This document shows, piece by piece, positions 1-5,247 of a stretch of DNA of 7,508 nucleotides (its first letter is position 1; the number at the start of each line of letters is the position of its first letter). The notes beneath the pieces are model-generated. The model was not told the DNA's origin. It saw nothing but the letters and a program-made list of their open reading frames with translations, and searched no databases. Source of the DNA: QHWK01 sp035315685. Lineage in GTDB: Bacteria > Acidobacteriota > Vicinamibacteria > Vicinamibacterales > CAVVIG01. The position numbers were made by a program, and so were the translations under genes. The DNA lies in NCBI GenBank assembly GCA_035315685.1, contig DATFXR010000018.1, forward strand, positions 1 through 7,508, in the 5' to 3' direction.

Positions 1-452
1 TGGGTGAGCTCGTGGACGATCAGGCCGTACAACCGATCCGGCGGATCGTCGATCGGGGCGACGATGCGCTTAACGATCGGCTCGGCGAAGGCGCCGACAC
101 CTTCCTGCGCCGCGCCCGGATCGATGTTCTCCTGCTCGAACTCGCTGTGGGTCTTGAACAGAATCAGCTGCACCTTGAAGGACAGATCGTGTTTGAGGTC
201 CGCGCTGATCTGCTGATACGCGCTCTCCGCGTAGCCGGCAACCCGCTCGAGATGCTGCTCGAGCGCGGGATAGTAATAGATCTCGAAGTGCTCGGTGGTA
301 TAGATGCTCCACTCGAACTTGTCATAGTGAACGTTGTTCTTGCCGAAATACGGGACCATCGGCGTTTGCGCGGTGGCGAGGCGCACGTGACCGCAGACGA
401 GGAGGACGGCGAGGGAGGCAGTCAGGGGAGACAGGAGCGCACGTGGGCGCAT
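1..452 (-). CDS. Secreted zinc metalloprotease-like protein, N-terminal part (runs off left edge)
   Basis: Reading the minus strand from the ATG at 452-450 gives 150 uninterrupted codons to the window edge, plus two bases of the next codon. Residues 1-28 form a signal peptide: Arg-rich start, hydrophobic stretch about 9-19, and an Ala-Thr-Ala site before Gln29. The mature part begins MVPYFGKNNVHYDKFEW and continues with the pattern 'YTTEHFEIYYYP', as seen at the start of large exported peptidase-MA-like proteins, often followed by beta-propeller repeats. The last visible residues are H147-E148-L149-T150, then CA-, so the next residue is His or Gln. This fits an HExxH zinc site in a gluzincin-type protease. 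A GAGG Shine-Dalgarno (462-465) lies nine bases before the start. The gene is divergent from the sigma factor gene. The catalytic assignment depends on the missing third ligand; the coding call itself is strong. Confidence 0.85.
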   Translation of the reverse strand, partial: MRPRALLSPLTASLAVLLVCGHVRLATAQTPMVPYFGKNNVHYDKFEWSIYTTEHFEIYYYPALEQHLERVAGYAESAYQQISADLKHDLSFKVQLILFKTHSEFEQENIDPGAAQEGVGAFAEPIVKRIVAPIDDPPDRLYGLIVHELT

Positions 453-791
453 AGGGATGTTCCTCGAATAAAGGCAACGCGGCCGAGAGTCCGTCTGCGA
501 TCTTACAGTTGACGCGGAAGCCCTGCAATCCGCGTGCTCGGCTTTTTGACCGCGGGGCGCACCGCCTGTCCTCTGATGCGACCGTCGCCGACGCCTGCGG
601 GGGACAGGGCTATCGAAAGGCTATACTTGGTCGGCACTCTCCGCATCTCGAGCGTTCCGGTCGGGCAGCCGTCGTGCCGGCTTGCCAAACGGAAACGGTC
701 GGGTGGCTTTGCGAAGGTTGCGTAAAGGAAGTCCGCGCTGGCCTGTCAAGCCGAAGCGCGGGGGGAGTCCGCGCGGAGGCTGGAATAAAGA
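453..791. other. Divergent intergenic region between protease-like and sigma factor genes
   Basis: About 340 bases separate the two divergent start codons. Short open frames exist here, for example from 509 and 534 on the plus strand, but their predicted proteins are Arg-rich and low in ordinary protein features, with no good ribosome binding site. I see no coding sequence in them. The leftward gene has a plausible promoter (500-528). On the plus strand a TATACT at 622-627 has only a poor partner upstream, and no clear ECF-type (GGAAC...GTC) autoregulatory promoter was found. A GGAGG at 775-779 sits 12 bases before the sigma factor ATG. No terminator or repeat was seen. Confidence 0.6.
500..528 (-). 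promoter_or_regulatory. Candidate sigma-70 promoter for the leftward protease-like gene
   Basis: On the minus strand TTGCAG (528-523) and TAAGAT (505-500) are separated by exactly 17 bases. They match the TTGACA and TATAAT consensus at 3 and 4 of 6 positions. Transcription would start near 493, leaving a leader of about 40 bases that contains the GAGG ribosome site of the gene starting at 452. The matches are modest, so this is a candidate only. Confidence 0.35.
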
Positions 792-1358
792 ATGCCGCGT
801 GAGGGTTTACGTCTGGTGTCGCCCGCGTTCGAGGCTGAGGCGCTTGCGTCGCTCGACAGCCTCTACCGCGCGGCGTTGCGGCTGACGCGGAATGCGGCGG
901 ATGCCGAAGATCTGGTCCAGGAGACCTATCTCAAGGCGTTTCGCGCGGCCGATCGCTTCGAACCGGGGACCAACCTGAGGGCGTGGTTGTTCACGATTCT
1001 CCATAACACCGCCCGCAACCGGGCGCGCGACCGCGCCAGGGATACCGTCGCCATCGACAGTGCGATCGTCGATCGGGCGGCCGACGCGCCGCCGCCGGGA
1101 AGCCGGTCGGCCGGCGGGCCGGAAACGCCCGAAGCGCTCCTGTTGCGCGAGACGCTTGCGCCAGAGCTGCAGGCGGCCGTCGATGAACTGCCGGAACAGT
1201 TCCGGCAGGCAGTGTGGTTACGCGACGTGGAAGAGTTTTCGTACGCCGAAATCGCCGCGATGCTGGCGATCCCGATCGGAACCGTGATGTCGCGAATCTC
1301 GCGTGGACGGAACCTGCTGTTCGACAAACTGAGAGCACTGCGACCTGCCAATGCATAA
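792..1358 (+). CDS. ECF-type RNA polymerase sigma factor
   Basis: This is a 188-residue alternative sigma factor that would direct RNA polymerase to stress or envelope-response promoters. Region 2 spans about residues 22-82 and shows the hallmark A-D-A-E-D-L-V-Q-E-T-Y at 36-46, then FEPGTNLRAWLFTILHNTARNRAR. Region 4 spans about 122-180, with the helix-turn-helix FSYAEIAAMLAIPIGTVMSRISRGR at about 149-173. A Pro/Gly/Ala-rich linker lies at about 96-118. There is no region 1 or 3, and the length is normal for the ECF family. The style resembles sigma factors paired with zinc-binding (ZAS) anti-sigma factors. The start at 792 has GGAGG 12 bases upstream. A GTG at 816 with GAGGG ten bases upstream is a possible shorter start that would still keep all of region 2. 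The stop overlaps the anti-sigma start by 8 bases, so translation is probably coupled. Confidence 0.93.
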   Translation: MPREGLRLVSPAFEAEALASLDSLYRAALRLTRNAADAEDLVQETYLKAFRAADRFEPGTNLRAWLFTILHNTARNRARDRARDTVAIDSAIVDRAADAPPPGSRSAGGPETPEALLLRETLAPELQAAVDELPEQFRQAVWLRDVEEFSYAEIAAMLAIPIGTVMSRISRGRNLLFDKLRALRPANA

Positions 1359-2274
1359 CTGTGATTCACTCGACCCGCTCGTCACGCCGTTCATCGATGG
1401 CGAGCTGCCCGCTCCCGATCGCCACGCGGTGGAAGATCATCTGCGTGTCTGCCCGCCGTGCCATTCGCGGGTCAGCGCCGAACGTGCCGTGCACGACCTG
1501 CTTCGCGCGCGCCGCGACACGCTGTGCCGAATCGAGGCGCCCGACGCGCTCCACCTGCGATGCGCCGCGCTCGTGCACGAGTCGACGACTGCGCCGCGCA
1601 CCGGGAAAGCAACCGCAGAGAACGCAGAGCCCGCAAAGTCGGCTTTTTCTTGGAACCCGAGCCAAGAACCGAGAACCGAGAACCTTAGAACCAAGAACCT
1701 TGGGACTGAGAACCTTGGAACCGAGAACCGAACCGGAATCCTGAACGCTGAACCCAGAACCCTGAACCCGCTGTTCCCCCGCCGCCTCGCGCCGTTCGCG
1801 ATGGCGGCGTCTCTGGTGATCGTCGTCGGCGGCGCCTTCGTCTACCAGGCGACCGACAAATCCTCGCGCCTGATGGCCGCGGAGCTCGTCGCCGATCATA
1901 CGAAGTGTTTTGCGCTGAACAGCGCCCTCGGGACGTTCCAGCCCGCGTCGGTCGTCGAGCAGAACATGGGAGCGGCGTTCAACTGGGATTTCCATCTGCC
2001 GAAGGAACCGGTGCACGAGGGCCTGGAGCTCGTCGGCGCGCGTCTCTGCATGTACGGCAAGGGCAAGATCGCGCACATCATGTACCGGCATCAGGGCAAC
2101 CCCGTGTCGGTGTTCATGCTGCCGAAGACGATGCGCACCGAGGAGTTCGTCGAGGTGCTCGGTCACGAGGCGGCAATCTGGTGCGCGAACAACCGCACCT
2201 TCGTCGTGGTCGCCGGCGAGCCGCGGCGCAACGTCGAACAGATCGCGTCGTTCATGCAGGCGTCGCTGCACTAA
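1351..2274 (+). CDS. Membrane-anchored zinc-finger (ZAS) anti-sigma factor with periplasmic domain
   Basis: A 307-residue protein expected to sequester the upstream ECF sigma factor. The N-terminal anti-sigma domain (about 1-75) has C4 and then H30-x3-C34-x2-C37, the complete ligand set of ZAS domains. A linker (about 85-140) is encoded by repeat DNA and reads as repeated NLGTEN/EPRTEN units. One membrane segment lies at about 147-165. The C-terminal domain (about 166-307) is outside the membrane and has clear coding character, with Cys186, Cys233, Cys278 and His183, His242, His247, His272. These residues could bind a metal or respond to redox, but that is inference. The ATG lies inside the last codons of the sigma gene (8-base overlap), with only a distant GAGAG at 1330-1334, which favours coupled translation. 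The frame stays open straight through the repeats, so one protein is likelier than two. I do not recognise the C-terminal domain by name. Confidence 0.9.
   Translation: MHNCDSLDPLVTPFIDGELPAPDRHAVEDHLRVCPPCHSRVSAERAVHDLLRARRDTLCRIEAPDALHLRCAALVHESTTAPRTGKATAENAEPAKSAFSWNPSQEPRTENLRTKNLGTENLGTENRTGILNAEPRTLNPLFPRRLAPFAMAASLVIVVGGAFVYQATDKSSRLMAAELVADHTKCFALNSALGTFQPASVVEQNMGAAFNWDFHLPKEPVHEGLELVGARLCMYGKGKIAHIMYRHQGNPVSVFMLPKTMRTEEFVEVLGHEAAIWCANNRTFVVVAGEPRRNVEQIASFMQASLH
1614..1640 (+). repeat. Three 9-bp tandem repeats (CGCAGAGNN type) inside the anti-sigma gene
   Basis: CGCAGAGAA, CGCAGAGCC and CGCAAAGTC follow each other directly, ending just before a T-rich stretch (1643-1649). Because the unit is 9 bases it keeps the reading frame, giving Ala-Glu-Asn, Ala-Glu-Pro and Ala-Lys-Ser. 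Similar CGCAGAG repeats are, from memory, usually intergenic in high-GC environmental bacteria. Here they sit at the start of the anti-sigma linker. Confidence 0.75.
1653..1768 (+). repeat. GAACC tandem array within the anti-sigma linker
   Basis: Thirteen exact GAACC motifs occur in 116 bases, starting at 1653, 1666, 1673, 1680, 1688, 1695, 1710, 1718, 1725, 1730, 1750, 1757 and 1764, with a degenerate GAACG at 1743. Spacing is mostly 7 bases. Seven is not a multiple of three, so the peptide repeats only every 21 bases, giving the imperfect heptads such as ENLGTEN and EPRTENL. The array is free of stops in the coding frame. It resembles the dispersed repeats at 2280-2342 and 6415-6500 in being short G-rich/C-rich words iterated at about 7 bases. 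Confidence 0.85.
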
Positions 2275-2279
2275 GATCA

Positions 2280-2342
2280 GGGCTAGGGGCTAGGGGCTAG
2301 CTGCATCGGAGCGCGAAGCGGTCGGCCCCGAGCCCCAAGCCC
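2280..2342. repeat. Imperfect inverted repeat of GGGGCTA units (hairpin)
   Basis: The left arm (2280-2298) is made of GGGGCTA units. The right arm (2324-2342) is GGCCCCGAGCCCCAAGCCC. The arms are complementary at 16 of 19 positions; the exceptions are A2285/A2337, A2292/G2330 and a T2298/G2324 wobble, around a 25-base loop. The hairpin lies between the anti-sigma stop (2274) and the thioredoxin-like ATG (2357). There is no T-run after it, so it is not a standard intrinsic terminator, although it could slow polymerase or shield mRNA ends. Confidence 0.8.
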
Positions 2343-2356
2343 GACGGAGAGTCACC

Positions 2357-2902
2357 ATGATTCGATGGTCCATCGCAGCGGCGAGTTGCCTCGCGCTCGC
2401 GATCCTCACGCTGAACGCCGACCCCGGCCTGCCGTTTCACCGCGACGCGGCCGGTCCACAGACCGGCGCCAGCTGCCCGGCGAACGCGAAGGCGGCGAAT
2501 CTCAACTTCACGCTGAAAGACGTCAACAACCAGGACGTGAAGCTGTCGTCGTTCAAGGGCAAGGTGATCCTGCTCGACTTCTGGGCGACGTGGTGCGGGC
2601 CCTGCAAGATCGAGATTCCCTGGTTCAACGAGTTCCAGAACAAGTACGGCAAGGACGGGCTGCAGGTGGTCGGCGTCTCGACCGACGACACGCTGGACAA
2701 GCTGAAGCCGTATGTCGCCAACGCGAAGATGAACTACGTGGTGCTGCAAGGGCTCGATCACGACGACGTCCAGGACGCGTTCGGGCCAATGTTCGGGATC
2801 CCGGTAACGGTCGTTATTTCGCGGGACGGCAAGATCTGCGCGAAGCACGTCGGTTTGTCGTCCAAGGATGCCTTCGAGAAGGAAATCAGGTCGCTCCTGT
2901 AA
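2357..2902 (+). CDS. Exported TlpA/ResA-like thiol-disulfide oxidoreductase (thioredoxin fold)
   Basis: A 181-residue protein with an N-terminal export signal or anchor at about 5-21, possibly cleaved after Ala21. A thioredoxin fold of the AhpC/TlpA type follows from about 47. The redox site W79-C80-G81-P82-C83 sits in FWATWCGPCKIEIPWF, and the cis-proline is P149 in FGIPVTVV. Such proteins reduce or exchange disulfides outside the cytoplasmic membrane, for instance in cytochrome c maturation, but nothing here identifies the partner. Two further cysteines (C40, near the mature N-terminus, and C161) are unusual additions that could form a second pair. The start is supported by GGAGAG at 2346-2351 with a 5-base spacer. 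The gene follows the sigma/anti-sigma pair after a hairpin repeat and may be read from the same transcript. The family call is firm; the role is not. Confidence 0.93.
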   Translation: MIRWSIAAASCLALAILTLNADPGLPFHRDAAGPQTGASCPANAKAANLNFTLKDVNNQDVKLSSFKGKVILLDFWATWCGPCKIEIPWFNEFQNKYGKDGLQVVGVSTDDTLDKLKPYVANAKMNYVVLQGLDHDDVQDAFGPMFGIPVTVVISRDGKICAKHVGLSSKDAFEKEIRSLL

Positions 2903-2904
2903 GG

Positions 2905-2910
2905 TATAAT
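2905..2910 (+). promoter_or_regulatory. Perfect TATAAT -10 box for a probable leaderless mRNA
   Basis: TATAAT starts three bases after the thioredoxin-like stop codon and ends seven bases before the ATG at 2918. Initiation at the usual distance would fall on or next to that ATG, giving an mRNA with little or no leader. No TTGACA-like -35 box is visible at 16-18 bases (2881-2888), so either the -10 acts alone or an activator helps. No Shine-Dalgarno lies between the box and the ATG, which fits leaderless translation. Confidence 0.55.
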
Positions 2911-2917
2911 CGGGCCA

Positions 2918-3142
2918 ATGTTGAAGGGATTCACGCACGCGCGGCTGGCTTGCGGCTGTCGGATCACGTTCCGCGAGGGCGTCGAGGGCAGTCCGGTCAC
3001 CGTCGTCGTCGACGAGAAGTCTCCGGCCTGCACGCTGCCGCTCCACGTGCGGGATCTGCCGCTCTTCGACTACCGCGAAGCGCTGCGTCCGCCGACGCGG
3101 CTGGTGCCGCCCGAAGAGGAAGAATTCGAAGAAGAAGGCTAG
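2918..3142 (+). CDS. Small conserved-looking hypothetical protein with CxC...C-x4-H residues
   Basis: This 74-residue product has no function I recognise. Codon use is GC3-rich like its neighbours and the protein composition is ordinary, so it looks genuinely coded. Residues C12-G-C14 and then C38-x4-H43 could make a compact metal site, but no known zinc-ribbon spacing is matched. The C-terminus has a Pro-rich turn (about 57-65) followed by an acidic tail of Glu residues (66-73). No signal peptide or membrane segment is seen, so it is probably cytoplasmic. The ATG has no Shine-Dalgarno but a perfect TATAAT just upstream. Its TAG stop is in the same frame as the GTG start of the membrane fusion protein 51 bases downstream, so the two may be co-transcribed. 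Confidence 0.7.
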   Translation: MLKGFTHARLACGCRITFREGVEGSPVTVVVDEKSPACTLPLHVRDLPLFDYREALRPPTRLVPPEEEEFEEEG

Positions 3143-3193
3143 TCCCGGCCGCGCCATCGCGCGACGGCGTTCGCCGGTTCCGTTTGTCTTCCC

Positions 3194-4495
3194 GTGACAA
3201 TCCATGCTGAGTCGCCGGCCGGCGATCTAGCCCGGCTGCGCATCGATCGCAACGCCGCGCCGCGCCGGCGCTGGGTCCCGTGGGCCGTCGCTCTCGTGGT
3301 GTGCGGCGCCGCCGCCGCCCTGTATCCCACCACCCGCGCCTACGTCGCGAAGCGGCAGGCGCCCGAAGTCGAGGTCGCGCGTGCCACCCAGGTCGCGCCG
3401 ACGGCCGCCGGATCGACCGAGTTGCCGGTGCTGGTCGCGACCGGTTACGTGGTCGCGCGGCACAGCAGCGATGTCGGGGTGAAGGTCGGCGGGCGGATCG
3501 CCAGGCTGCGGTTCGAGGAGGGGACGCGCGTGCGCAAAGGCGAAGTGATCGCCGAGATCGAGCATGCCGACATCAGCGCACAGCTCGAGGCCGCACGCCG
3601 GGCCGTCGTCGAATCCGAAGCGCTGCTCGCGCAGTCGGTCGCCGCGCGCGACGAAGACATCCGCAACCTCGAACGCCAGCGGCAGCTGATGAAAGACGGC
3701 ATCACGACGACCGCGGCGCTGACCGGCGCCGAGGCGGCCGCTGCCGTGTCCGCGGCGCGCGTCAAGTCGGCGGACGCGGCGATCGCGTCGGCGAAGGCGC
3801 GCGTCCGCGTCGCCGAGGAGGCGCTCGAGAACACCAACGTACGCGCGCCGTTCGACGGCGTCGTGATCAAGAAGCGCGCTGAAGTCGGTGAAACCGTGTC
3901 GCCATTCGGCGTCGCCGGGCAGGCCACTCGTGAGGGCGGCGCGATCGCGACGATTGCGGATCTCGGCGAGCTCGAAGTTCAGACGGAGGTCAGCGAGAAC
4001 AGCGTCGCGAAGCTGACGCCGGAGATGCCGGCCGAGGTGAAACTGCAGGCGTACCAGGATCAGCCGTTTCGCGGCAGGCTCCGACAGGTGTTCCCGTCGG
4101 CCGATCGCGCGAAGTCGATCGTCGAAGTGCGTGTCAGCATCCTCGACGCCAACGCGCTGGTCAAGCCGGAGATGACCGCCAGCGTCACGTTCCAGGAGCG
4201 CCGCGCGCCGGCCGGATCCGCGTCAGGTGGCGATCAGGCAGCGGTCAGGTCGACGTCCGGCGGGAATCAGCTACCGATCGTGTTGATCCCCAAGCGCGCG
4301 GTGACGGAGAGCGCGGGGCGGTCGCACGTGTGGGTGGTGAACGCGGGGACGGCGATGCGCCGGCCGGTCACGCTCGGCGCCGAACGGATCGATCAGGTCG
4401 AAGTGCGGACCGGCGTCGTGCCGGGCGAAGCGGTGATCATCAATCCGCCGCCGACGCTTGCGGACCGGGGCCTGGTTCGAGTGAAGGGGACGTAG
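3194..4495 (+). CDS. Membrane fusion protein (HlyD/MacA-like periplasmic adaptor) of an efflux system
   Basis: A 433-residue adaptor that would link the inner-membrane ABC permeases to an outer-membrane channel. After a basic cytoplasmic tail, one membrane anchor lies at about 27-45. The first half of the lipoyl/barrel-sandwich domain is about 94-125 (VGVKVGGRIARLRFEEGTRV). An Ala-rich alpha-hairpin spans about 126-213, the second lipoyl half about 215-245 (NVRAPFDGVVIKKRAEVGET), a beta-barrel about 250-335, and the membrane-proximal domain about 358-433. A Gly/Ser-rich linker with two SGG(D/N)Q units lies near 343-356. The GTG start at 3194 is the only usual start codon in this frame between the upstream in-frame TAG (3140-3142) and the anchor region. 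It has no Shine-Dalgarno, so the exact start is uncertain. The ATPase follows after 2 bases. Order and folds match MacA-type adaptors; the substrate is unknown. Confidence 0.92.
   Translation: MTIHAESPAGDLARLRIDRNAAPRRRWVPWAVALVVCGAAAALYPTTRAYVAKRQAPEVEVARATQVAPTAAGSTELPVLVATGYVVARHSSDVGVKVGGRIARLRFEEGTRVRKGEVIAEIEHADISAQLEAARRAVVESEALLAQSVAARDEDIRNLERQRQLMKDGITTTAALTGAEAAAAVSAARVKSADAAIASAKARVRVAEEALENTNVRAPFDGVVIKKRAEVGETVSPFGVAGQATREGGAIATIADLGELEVQTEVSENSVAKLTPEMPAEVKLQAYQDQPFRGRLRQVFPSADRAKSIVEVRVSILDANALVKPEMTASVTFQERRAPAGSASGGDQAAVRSTSGGNQLPIVLIPKRAVTESAGRSHVWVVNAGTAMRRPVTLGAERIDQVEVRTGVVPGEAVIINPPPTLADRGLVRVKGT
4484..4490 (+). promoter_or_regulatory. Ribosome binding site that fixes the ATPase start
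   Basis: AAGGGGA ends seven bases before the ATG at 4498. The frame is open back to an ATG at 4330, but that stretch lies inside the membrane fusion protein gene and encodes Arg/Gly-rich nonsense, so this site decides for 4498. Confidence 0.7.
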
Positions 4496-4497
4496 GG

Positions 4498-5193
4498 ATG
4501 CCGCTCATCGAGCTGCGGGACGTCACGAAGTCGTACAAGCGCGACGCGATCGAGATTCCAGTGCTCGACAACGTGTCGATCACCGTCGACGAAGGTGATT
4601 TTCTCGGGCTGATGGGGCCGTCAGGATCCGGCAAATCCACACTGCTCAACCTGCTCGCCGGCATCGATCGACCGTCGAGCGGCGTGATCCGCATCGGCGG
4701 GACCGAAGTGAGCGGCCTCTCCGAGCGCGCGCTCGCCGGCTGGCGCGCGCGCCACATCGGCTTCATTTTTCAGCTCTACAATCTGATCCCGGTGCTGACG
4801 GCTTTCGAGAACGTCGAGCTGCCGCTGCTGCTGACGACTTTGTCGAAGAAGCAGCGGCGCGATCACGTGATGACCGCGCTGGGCATCGTCGGCCTGAGCG
4901 ATCGCGAGTCGCATTATCCGCGGCAGCTGTCTGGCGGCCAGGAGCAGCGCGTCGCGATCGCGCGCGCGATCGTCACCGACCCGACGCTGCTGCTGGCCGA
5001 CGAGCCGACCGGCGATCTCGATGCGAAGTCGGCGGCCGAAGTCCTCACGCTGCTGCAGCGGCTGAACGGCGAATACAAGAAGACGATCGTGATGGTGACG
5101 CACGATCCGCATGCCGCGGAGCGTGCGACGCATCTGCTGCACCTCGAGAAGGGGACGCTCGTCGAGCAGACGCGCGTCGCGTCGGCCGGATAG
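4498..5193 (+). CDS. ABC transporter ATPase, MacB/LolD-type
   Basis: A 231-residue nucleotide-binding protein that powers the adjacent permeases. All motifs are intact: Walker A GPSGSGKST at 40-48 (Lys46), Q-loop Gln92 in GFIFQLYNLIPVLTAFENVELPL, signature LSGGQ at 144-148, Walker B LLLADEP at 164-170 with catalytic Glu169, and the switch histidine His202 in VMVTHD. The signature continues EQRVAIARA, with Glu where many relatives have Gln. There is no fused permease domain, unlike E. coli MacB, so the transporter is assembled from separate subunits. It starts 2 bases after the adaptor stop and is followed after 54 bases by the first permease. This is the MacB/LolD subfamily associated with FtsX-fold permeases, usually mechanotransmission-type exporters. 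The substrate cannot be told. Confidence 0.96.
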   Translation: MPLIELRDVTKSYKRDAIEIPVLDNVSITVDEGDFLGLMGPSGSGKSTLLNLLAGIDRPSSGVIRIGGTEVSGLSERALAGWRARHIGFIFQLYNLIPVLTAFENVELPLLLTTLSKKQRRDHVMTALGIVGLSDRESHYPRQLSGGQEQRVAIARAIVTDPTLLLADEPTGDLDAKSAAEVLTLLQRLNGEYKKTIVMVTHDPHAAERATHLLHLEKGTLVEQTRVASAG

Positions 5194-5247
5194 GCCAGGC
5201 GGGTCAGGCAGGTCGAGTGCGTCGGAAAGGGTGATGAGGAGAACGCG

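Noticed and set aside
393..452. Lipoprotein signal at Cys20 of the leftward protein
   Set aside because: The residue before the Cys is Val, which does not fit a lipobox, while Ala-Thr-Ala before Gln29 is a good signal peptidase I site.
601..627. Sigma-70 promoter (GGGACA...TATACT) for the sigma factor gene
   Set aside because: The spacing is only 15 bases and the upstream hexamer is poor; it would also leave a leader of over 150 bases.
509..802. A 97-codon plus-strand frame in the divergent intergenic region
   Set aside because: The start is weak, there is no ribosome site, and the composition is unlike the neighbouring proteins. It also runs into the start of the sigma gene in another frame.
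1653..1768. CRISPR-like array
   Set aside because: Units of about 7 bases without spacers are tandem repeats, not a CRISPR array, and no cas genes are present.
1366..2271. A 301-codon minus-strand frame opposite the anti-sigma gene
   Set aside because: The plus-strand frame has a full ZAS motif and a membrane segment. The antisense product is Arg/His-rich and crosses the repeats without any domain.
1801..2274. A separate gene starting at the ATG of 1801, with the repeat as a true intergenic region
   Set aside because: The frame is continuous from the zinc-binding domain through the repeat to the membrane segment, and no stop or ribosome site was found before 1801. Still worth keeping in mind if an assembly error is found.
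2280..2300. G-quadruplex
   Set aside because: Only three runs of three or more G are present close together; a fourth is lacking nearby, so a single-strand quadruplex is not supported.
2365..3210. A 281-codon plus-strand frame overlapping the thioredoxin-like and small genes
   Set aside because: It is a shadow of the thioredoxin-like frame with an Arg-rich product and no domains.
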